From positions 124,001 through 188,000 of the forward strand of contig NZ_QEIH01000008.1 in the NCBI RefSeq assembly GCF_003260195.1: a stretch of 64,000 nucleotides of DNA. The letters run 5' to 3'. The translations under genes were made by a program, and so were the position numbers. Positions 63,790 through 64,000 of the stretch are shown here, in pieces. The first letter of the stretch is position 1, and the number at the start of each line of letters is the position of its first letter. The notes below the pieces were generated by a model that saw only the letters and a program-made list of their open reading frames with translations, was not told where the DNA came from and did not search any database. The stretch comes from Lutibacter citreus (GTDB taxonomy: Bacteria > Bacteroidota > Bacteroidia > Flavobacteriales > Flavobacteriaceae).

Positions 63790-64000
63790 TTGGATATATC
63801 AAAAATATTTGAAAACAATAAAGTATGGATTGCAAATAAGCTAAGTGTAGATAAGGATTATTTTATAAATTTAGGGAAAGGGCAAAGTCCAGAGGTTTTA
63901 TATATTGGCTGTTCAGATAGCAGAGTTACTGCAGAAGAATTGATGGGAGCAAATCCAGGAGAAGTATTTGTACACAGAAATATAGCAAATATGGTTCCTA
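63790..64000 (+). CDS. can: Beta-class carbonic anhydrase (5' part)
   Basis: The first 70 residues are inside the window. The start appears to be TTG 63790, since the family N-terminus (MDISKIFENNKVWI) begins there. The zinc-site motif C41-S-D43-S-R45 in YIGCSDSRVTAEELM and VFVHRNIANMVP are typical of beta-carbonic anhydrases, which interconvert CO2 and bicarbonate. The second zinc His/Cys pair would be beyond the window. Confidence 0.93.
   Translation, partial: MDISKIFENNKVWIANKLSVDKDYFINLGKGQSPEVLYIGCSDSRVTAEELMGANPGEVFVHRNIANMVP

Overview
The window is about 64 kb of AT-rich, densely coding chromosome from a member of the Bacteroidota, very probably a marine-type Flavobacteriaceae. Evidence: gliding/type IX secretion genes (gldJ, porU, porV), a PafA-type alkaline phosphatase, a TonB-dependent receptor with a carboxypeptidase-regulatory N-terminus, zinc-free (type B) L31, and promoters with the Bacteroidota -7 element TAnnTTTG, often about 19 bp downstream of TTG. 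I see no prophage, insertion sequence, rRNA or CRISPR array. Two tRNAs (Lys, Tyr) are present.

Layout. 1-8.1 kb: gldJ (cut by the window edge) diverges from porU-porV-cdd-truncated haemoglobin-FabH-like synthase. 8.1-11.7 kb: pafA, mlaE-mlaF and the tRNA pair. 11.8-19.8 kb: a TonB-dependent receptor facing a reverse-strand run (DUF389 membrane protein, SprT-like protein, SDR, beta-helix lipoprotein, glutaminyl cyclase). 19.8-24.1 kb: rpmE2, then two tandem paralogous three-domain regulators (DUF4242, degenerate nucleotide-cyclase fold, AraC HTH) and a berberine-bridge-type FAD oxidase; this is my best candidate for an undescribed system. 24.1-29.9 kb: pdhC-pdhA and gcvP on the reverse strand. 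30-36 kb: UbiA-like membrane protein, methyltransferase, coiled-coil protein, Nif3-like protein, lpxK, purine nucleoside phosphorylase, thioredoxin-like protein, then about 560 bp without a convincing gene. 36.6-43.4 kb: OmpA-like repeat protein, Ppx/GppA, SixA-like phosphatase, pdxH, Na+/solute symporter, recR, glycosyltransferase.

43.4-47.7 kb: an operon for indolepyruvate-type 2-oxoacid oxidoreductase (iorA-iorB) and a fused ADP-forming acyl-CoA synthetase, which could together turn aromatic amino-acid keto acids into acids plus ATP; IorA lacks its usual ferredoxin domain. 47.9-58.9 kb: the whole haem pathway from glutamyl-tRNA to protohaem, with AraC-hemH-hemJ on one strand and hemA-hemCD-hemB-hemL-hemE-GNAT-hemN on the other. 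The iorA and hemA promoters each carry a CRP/FNR-like dyad at nearly the same distance from the -7 element, hinting at shared redox or energy control.

58.9-64 kb: terC, a small lipoprotein, purB, a helical-repeat protein and a 41-residue membrane protein on the reverse strand; then a DUF1028 protein, a CxxCH haem-binding protein and the start of a beta-carbonic anhydrase. All calls come from reading the sequence, without database searches.
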